From NCBI GenBank assembly GCA_000434475.1, contig FR879478.1, forward strand, positions 1-13,942: a stretch of DNA of 13,942 nt, read 5' to 3'. This document shows, one piece after another, positions 11,688-13,942 of this stretch. The stretch's first letter is position 1. Every line of letters begins with the position of its first letter. A program made the translations under genes and the position numbers. The notes below the pieces were generated by a model, which was given only the letters and a program-made list of their open reading frames with translations, ran no database searches and had not been told where the DNA came from. The stretch is from Dialister sp. CAG:486. Its GTDB lineage: Bacteria; Bacillota; Negativicutes; Veillonellales; Dialisteraceae.

Positions 11688-12619
11688 TTTTCATCAGCCT
11701 CCCCGGTGCTCTTAGCAGGTACTTCTGCCTTAGCCGGCTTTTCATCGCCGGCCGGTTCTTTTACTTTTTCAGGAGCTTCTGCTTTGGAAGGAGAGGCTTC
11801 TTTGTTTTCGTCTTTTGGTGCATCCGCAGGCTTCTTCACGACTTTCTTGATGACTTTCTTGCGGATGATCTTTTTCTTCTTTACTTCCGCTTTCGGCTGG
11901 TTATCTCCATGAACGGTGAGTGTTCCTTTGGGAGCTTTGCCGCCGATGCGTTTCTTCATTTCGCCCCAGTACATGATGGTCTGCTGGACGAGCTGGTAAA
12001 GGTTGCAAACGATCCAGTAAATGACAAGGCCGCTCGGGAAGTTCAGGGACATCCAGCCGATCATGACAGGCATCATGAGCAGCATGGTCTTCTGGTTGCT
12101 CGGTGCGTCCTTCGGGGTGGTCTGCCAGGAAATGATGAAGGTGGAGGCAGCAGAGAGGATCGGAAGGATGTAGGTCTCATCCGGTACAGCCAGGCTTTCC
12201 AGCCACAGGAAGCTCTCGTGGGCCGGATCATAGGAAAAGCCCTGGAGCGCGTAGTAGATGGAGATCAGGAATGGCATCTGGATGAGGAGCGGCAGGCAGC
12301 CAGAGAGCGGAGAGGCTCCGTTTTCCTTGTAGAGCTTGCCCATTTCTTCACGCAGCTTCTGCGGATCATTCTTGTATTTCTTCTGGATCTTCTGCATTTC
12401 CGGCTGAATGGCCTGCATGGCCTTCATGGACCGGATCTGTTTCAGGGCGAGCGGGAGCAGCAGCGTCTTGATAATGACGGTCAGGACGATGATGGCGATC
12501 CCATAGCTCGGAAATCTCAGGTCTTCTGTCATTTTGTAGCAAAATTCCAGGCAGACGCGCATGACCTCTGCGAGGAGTCCGACTAAGCTCGACAGAAACG
12601 GAATCTGAAAATCACTCAT
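11684..12619 (-). CDS. yidC: YidC/Oxa1 family membrane protein insertase
   Basis: This 311-residue insertase places proteins in the cytoplasmic membrane alone or with SecYEG. Hydrophobic segments lie at about 8-28, 39-60, 104-126, 151-165, 178-192 and 196-214, giving the five-helix Oxa1 core plus an N-terminal segment. There is no lipoprotein signal. The loop QPEMQKIQKKYKNDPQKLREE matches the family's cytoplasmic hairpin. The groove residue, usually Arg, appears to be Lys51 (VIIKTLLLP). The C-terminal tail (about 228-311) is very basic and then Lys/Glu/Ala/Pro-rich. AAGGAG lies 6 nt before the ATG. It overlaps jag by four bases. The 336-bp gap to yidD is unusual and filled by repeats; a weak promoter may lie at 12652-12680. 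Confidence 0.95.
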   Translation of the reverse strand: MSDFQIPFLSSLVGLLAEVMRVCLEFCYKMTEDLRFPSYGIAIIVLTVIIKTLLLPLALKQIRSMKAMQAIQPEMQKIQKKYKNDPQKLREEMGKLYKENGASPLSGCLPLLIQMPFLISIYYALQGFSYDPAHESFLWLESLAVPDETYILPILSAASTFIISWQTTPKDAPSNQKTMLLMMPVMIGWMSLNFPSGLVIYWIVCNLYQLVQQTIMYWGEMKKRIGGKAPKGTLTVHGDNQPKAEVKKKKIIRKKVIKKVVKKPADAPKDENKEASPSKAEAPEKVKEPAGDEKPAKAEVPAKSTGEADEK

Positions 12620-12651
12620 TGGTTACTCCTTATACGGCCTATATTGCAGCC

Positions 12652-12688
12652 GTTACATGCCCGGGCCTTCTGAATTTCAAGAGCCCGG
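12652..12688 (-). promoter_or_regulatory. possible yidC promoter inside a GC hairpin
   Basis: On the minus strand TTGAAA (12680-12675), 17 bp and TGTAAC (12657-12652). The -35 lies in the loop of an inverted repeat CCGGGC / GCCCGG (12661-12688). The -10 matches consensus at only 4 of 6 positions, so this is tentative. Confidence 0.35.
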
Positions 12689-12741
12689 TGAGTTTTCGGG
12701 AAATTGATCGACGGTTATGGTGGGATGGATGGCCGGGGATT

Positions 12742-12918
12742 GGTAGCTAGTGAACTAGTGTGACTAGTGACTGGTGACCAGGGATTAGGGATACGAAATG
12801 AGAAATGGCGATGCAGCGCATCAAAGGTAAGAAGCGCTGCCAGTTTTAAAACTCGCGGCGCTTTCATTTTATTTTGCGCCGCCCCTTCACTCCTCACTCC
12901 TAATTCCTCACTCCTCAC
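12742..12918 (-). repeat. mosaic repeat, copy 5, between yidC and yidD
   Basis: On the plus strand it runs: GTGACTA/AGGGATT/GAAATGA heptamers (12742-12808), hairpin GCAGCGC-N14-GCGCTGC (12813-12840), hairpin GCGGCGC-N14-GCGCCGC (12855-12882), then CACTCCT/AATTCCT heptamers (12888-12918). Both hairpins have 7-bp stems and 14-nt loops but different stem sequences. Confidence 0.8.
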
Positions 12919-12946
12919 TTTTTTCTATGCGAAGCATTGAAAAAAG
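12918..12946. other. AT-rich hairpin after yidD
   Basis: CTTTTTTC and GAAAAAAG arms around an inner ATGC-GAA-GCAT stem, with one mismatch between them. It lies 9 bp past the yidD stop. With no separate T tract after the stem it may only weakly terminate or may stabilise the 3' end. Confidence 0.45.
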
Positions 12947-12955
12947 ACAGCCTCT

Positions 12956-13165
12956 TCACGGGAGCGGGTCGTATCCACCTTTGTGAAACGGGTGGCACTT
13001 GGAAATCCGCTTGATCGCGAGCCAGCTGCCTTTTAGGGCTCCATATTTTTGAAGCGCCTGCAGTGCATATTCGCTGCAGGTCGGGTAGAAACGACAGCAA
13101 GGAGGCTTCAGGGGAGAGATAAACGCTCTATAGAATCGGACAAGACCGATCAGAAGCTCTTTCAT
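12956..13165 (-). CDS. yidD: membrane protein insertion efficiency factor YidD
   Basis: A 69-residue member of the YidD family, which sits at the inner face of the membrane and aids YidC-dependent insertion. The diagnostic pattern is complete: an amphipathic N-terminus, [16 protein letters not shown] (23-38), YG..KG (41-46) and [14 protein letters not shown] (56-69). The start ATG lies one base after the rnpA stop. Only a weak ribosome binding site (GGTGA) is present, so coupling to rnpA is likely. Confidence 0.95.
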   Translation of the reverse strand: MKELLIGLVRFYRAFISPLKPPCCRFYPTCSEYALQALQKYGALKGSWLAIKRISKCHPFHKGGYDPLP

Positions 13166-13166
13166 C

Positions 13167-13547
13167 TTATTTCACCAGAATTCCGGCTTTGCGCCACAAG
13201 GAAAGGATCGCTTTTTCCGCTTGTTGATAGGTGGCGCCCGTCAGGAAGATGCCTGAGAGCATCACCACTTCATAGTGGGGCGAAAGCTCAGCCATATGAA
13301 GGCGGTAGACCTCCTTCATAAGACGTCTTGCACGGTTTCGCGCAAAGGCGTGGCCGATCTTCTTCGTAGTCACGAAGCCCATACGGGTGCCCGGCTTTTT
13401 GGTTTTCACCACATAGCAGAGCCCGGCCCGATTGCTGAAACGTTTGCCGGATCTGTAGATCCGACGGTAATCCCTGTTCTGTCTGATACGAGAAGAGCGG
13501 GGCAGTGTATACCCCACCCTCTCCTCGCTGATTTCTTGATTAGGCAC
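13167..13547 (-). CDS. rnpA: ribonuclease P protein component
   Basis: The protein subunit of RNase P, which with the catalytic RNA matures tRNA 5' ends. Up to 126 residues. The family core is visible: [20 protein letters not shown] (15-34) and the RNR motif in [14 protein letters not shown] (69-82). The GTG at 13547 overlaps the end of rpmH by 8 bases and has AAAGG 6 nt upstream. A second GTG eleven codons in (at 13514) would give the more typical 115 residues, but its AGGAG is only 3 nt away. Overlap between rpmH and rnpA is known in other bacteria. Confidence 0.93.
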   Translation of the reverse strand: MPNQEISEERVGYTLPRSSRIRQNRDYRRIYRSGKRFSNRAGLCYVVKTKKPGTRMGFVTTKKIGHAFARNRARRLMKEVYRLHMAELSPHYEVVMLSGIFLTGATYQQAEKAILSLWRKAGILVK

Positions 13548-13677
13548 TTAATACCTTTCTGCCCTTTGCTCTTCTTCTCTTCAGAACAATACGGCCTGCT
13601 TTTGTTTTCATACGAGCACGGAAACCGTGGGTCTGTTTTCTCCAATGGTTGTTCGGCTGGAATGTCATTTTTGCCAT
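13540..13677 (-). CDS. rpmH: 50S ribosomal protein L34
   Basis: A 45-residue basic protein of the large ribosomal subunit, one residue longer than most. By direct translation it begins [19 protein letters not shown] and ends AKGRKVLSA, with the L34 signature [11 protein letters not shown] in the middle. The strong ribosome binding site AAGGAGGT lies 8 nt before the ATG. A second ATG at codon 4 is possible since many L34 proteins start MK.TFQPN. It is the first gene of the rpmH-rnpA-yidD-yidC-jag operon. Confidence 0.97.
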   Translation of the reverse strand: MAKMTFQPNNHWRKQTHGFRARMKTKAGRIVLKRRRAKGRKVLSA

Positions 13678-13732
13678 GTATAAACACCTCCTTACATCGT
13701 GTTGTGCCATTTATTTGCACCATAACAGAATA

Positions 13733-13761
13733 ATTATATCTAAGAGAAGAGGGGATGTCAA
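13733..13761 (-). promoter_or_regulatory. perfect consensus promoter of rpmH operon
   Basis: On the minus strand TTGACA (13761-13756), exactly 17 bp, and TATAAT (13738-13733). The leader is about 50 nt. This is the strongest promoter in the window, as expected for a ribosomal protein operon. Confidence 0.92.
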
Positions 13762-13795
13762 TAAAATTTGGAAGGAAATCTTGACAAGGGATTCA

Positions 13796-13942
13796 GGGTT
13801 AACCCGTGGGGCGGGGCGTCCATTGATTGTGAATGAAAGCCTTGTTCGAATGAGGAATTAGGAGTGAGGAGTGAGGAGTGAAGGTGGCGGCGCATAAAAT
13901 TATGGAAGCGCCGCGGAGGTTTGAAACTAGCGGTTTTCTCGT
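13796..13942 (+). repeat. mosaic repeat, copy 3, running to window edge
   Basis: An end block (GGTTAACCCGTGGGGCGG, CATTGATTGTGAATGA, TTCGAATGAG), then heptamers AATTAGG, AGTGAGG x2 and AGTGAAG (13856-13883), then hairpin GCGGCGC-N14-GCGCCGC (13887-13914), then GGTTTGAAA. No gene and no clear DnaA boxes were seen here. Confidence 0.75.

Noticed and set aside
12918..12946. Intrinsic terminator after yidD
   Set aside because: The arms themselves are T-rich and A-rich, but no T tract follows the stem, so I list it only as a hairpin.
13740..13942. Replication origin
   Set aside because: Gene order suggests oriC/dnaA could lie nearby, but I see no TTATCCACA-like boxes here; the stretch is mosaic repeat.

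Overview
The window looks like a chromosomal stretch from a diderm Firmicute of the Negativicutes type, possibly Dialister-like. That placement is an inference from gene content, moderate GC and the absence of a lipobox on YidC. It is anchored at the right by rpmH-rnpA-yidD-yidC-jag on the minus strand, a cluster that usually sits beside dnaA and the replication origin. dnaA and oriC themselves are not in view.

Layout from left to right. (a) 1-898: repeat debris, an intrinsic terminator, and a promoter driving a YigZ/IMPACT-family gene on the plus strand. (b) 1437-3046, minus strand: a free-standing 42-codon gene with its own promoter, ribosome binding site and terminator, then an RluA-type pseudouridine synthase preceded by a small unknown gene. 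(c) 3228-5289, plus strand: two diverged paralogues of an unrecognised, C-terminally membrane-anchored protein. Each has its own promoter. (d) 5711-8773, minus strand: the 7-deazaguanine (preQ0/queuosine) pathway, transcribed queC, queD, queE, folE. A class I preQ1 riboswitch overlaps the queC ribosome binding site, and a 582-bp repeat-filled gap separates queC from queD. (e) 8872-10563, plus strand: an AAA/DUF4143 ATPase preceded by a perfect 17-bp inverted repeat, then a small unknown gene. (f) 10825-13761, minus strand: the rpmH-to-jag operon with a perfect-consensus promoter, interrupted by repeats between yidD and yidC.

Nearly every large intergenic gap is filled by one family of mosaic repeats. 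Its modules are arrays of degenerate seven-base units (GTGACTA-, AGTGAGG-, GAAATGA-, GTCTGAT- and GGTTCAG-types), GC-rich 7-bp hairpins with a 13-14-nt A-rich loop, and conserved end blocks. One array is 25 perfect copies of GGTTCAG placed 30 bp upstream of queD. Some arrays start exactly at, or contain, the stop codon of the neighbouring gene.

The best candidates for something undescribed are the mosaic heptanucleotide repeat system, the tail-anchored paralogue pair, and the 42-aa gene whose promoter region is an inverted repeat. The preQ1 riboswitch and queuosine genes are known families but make a coherent regulated module.
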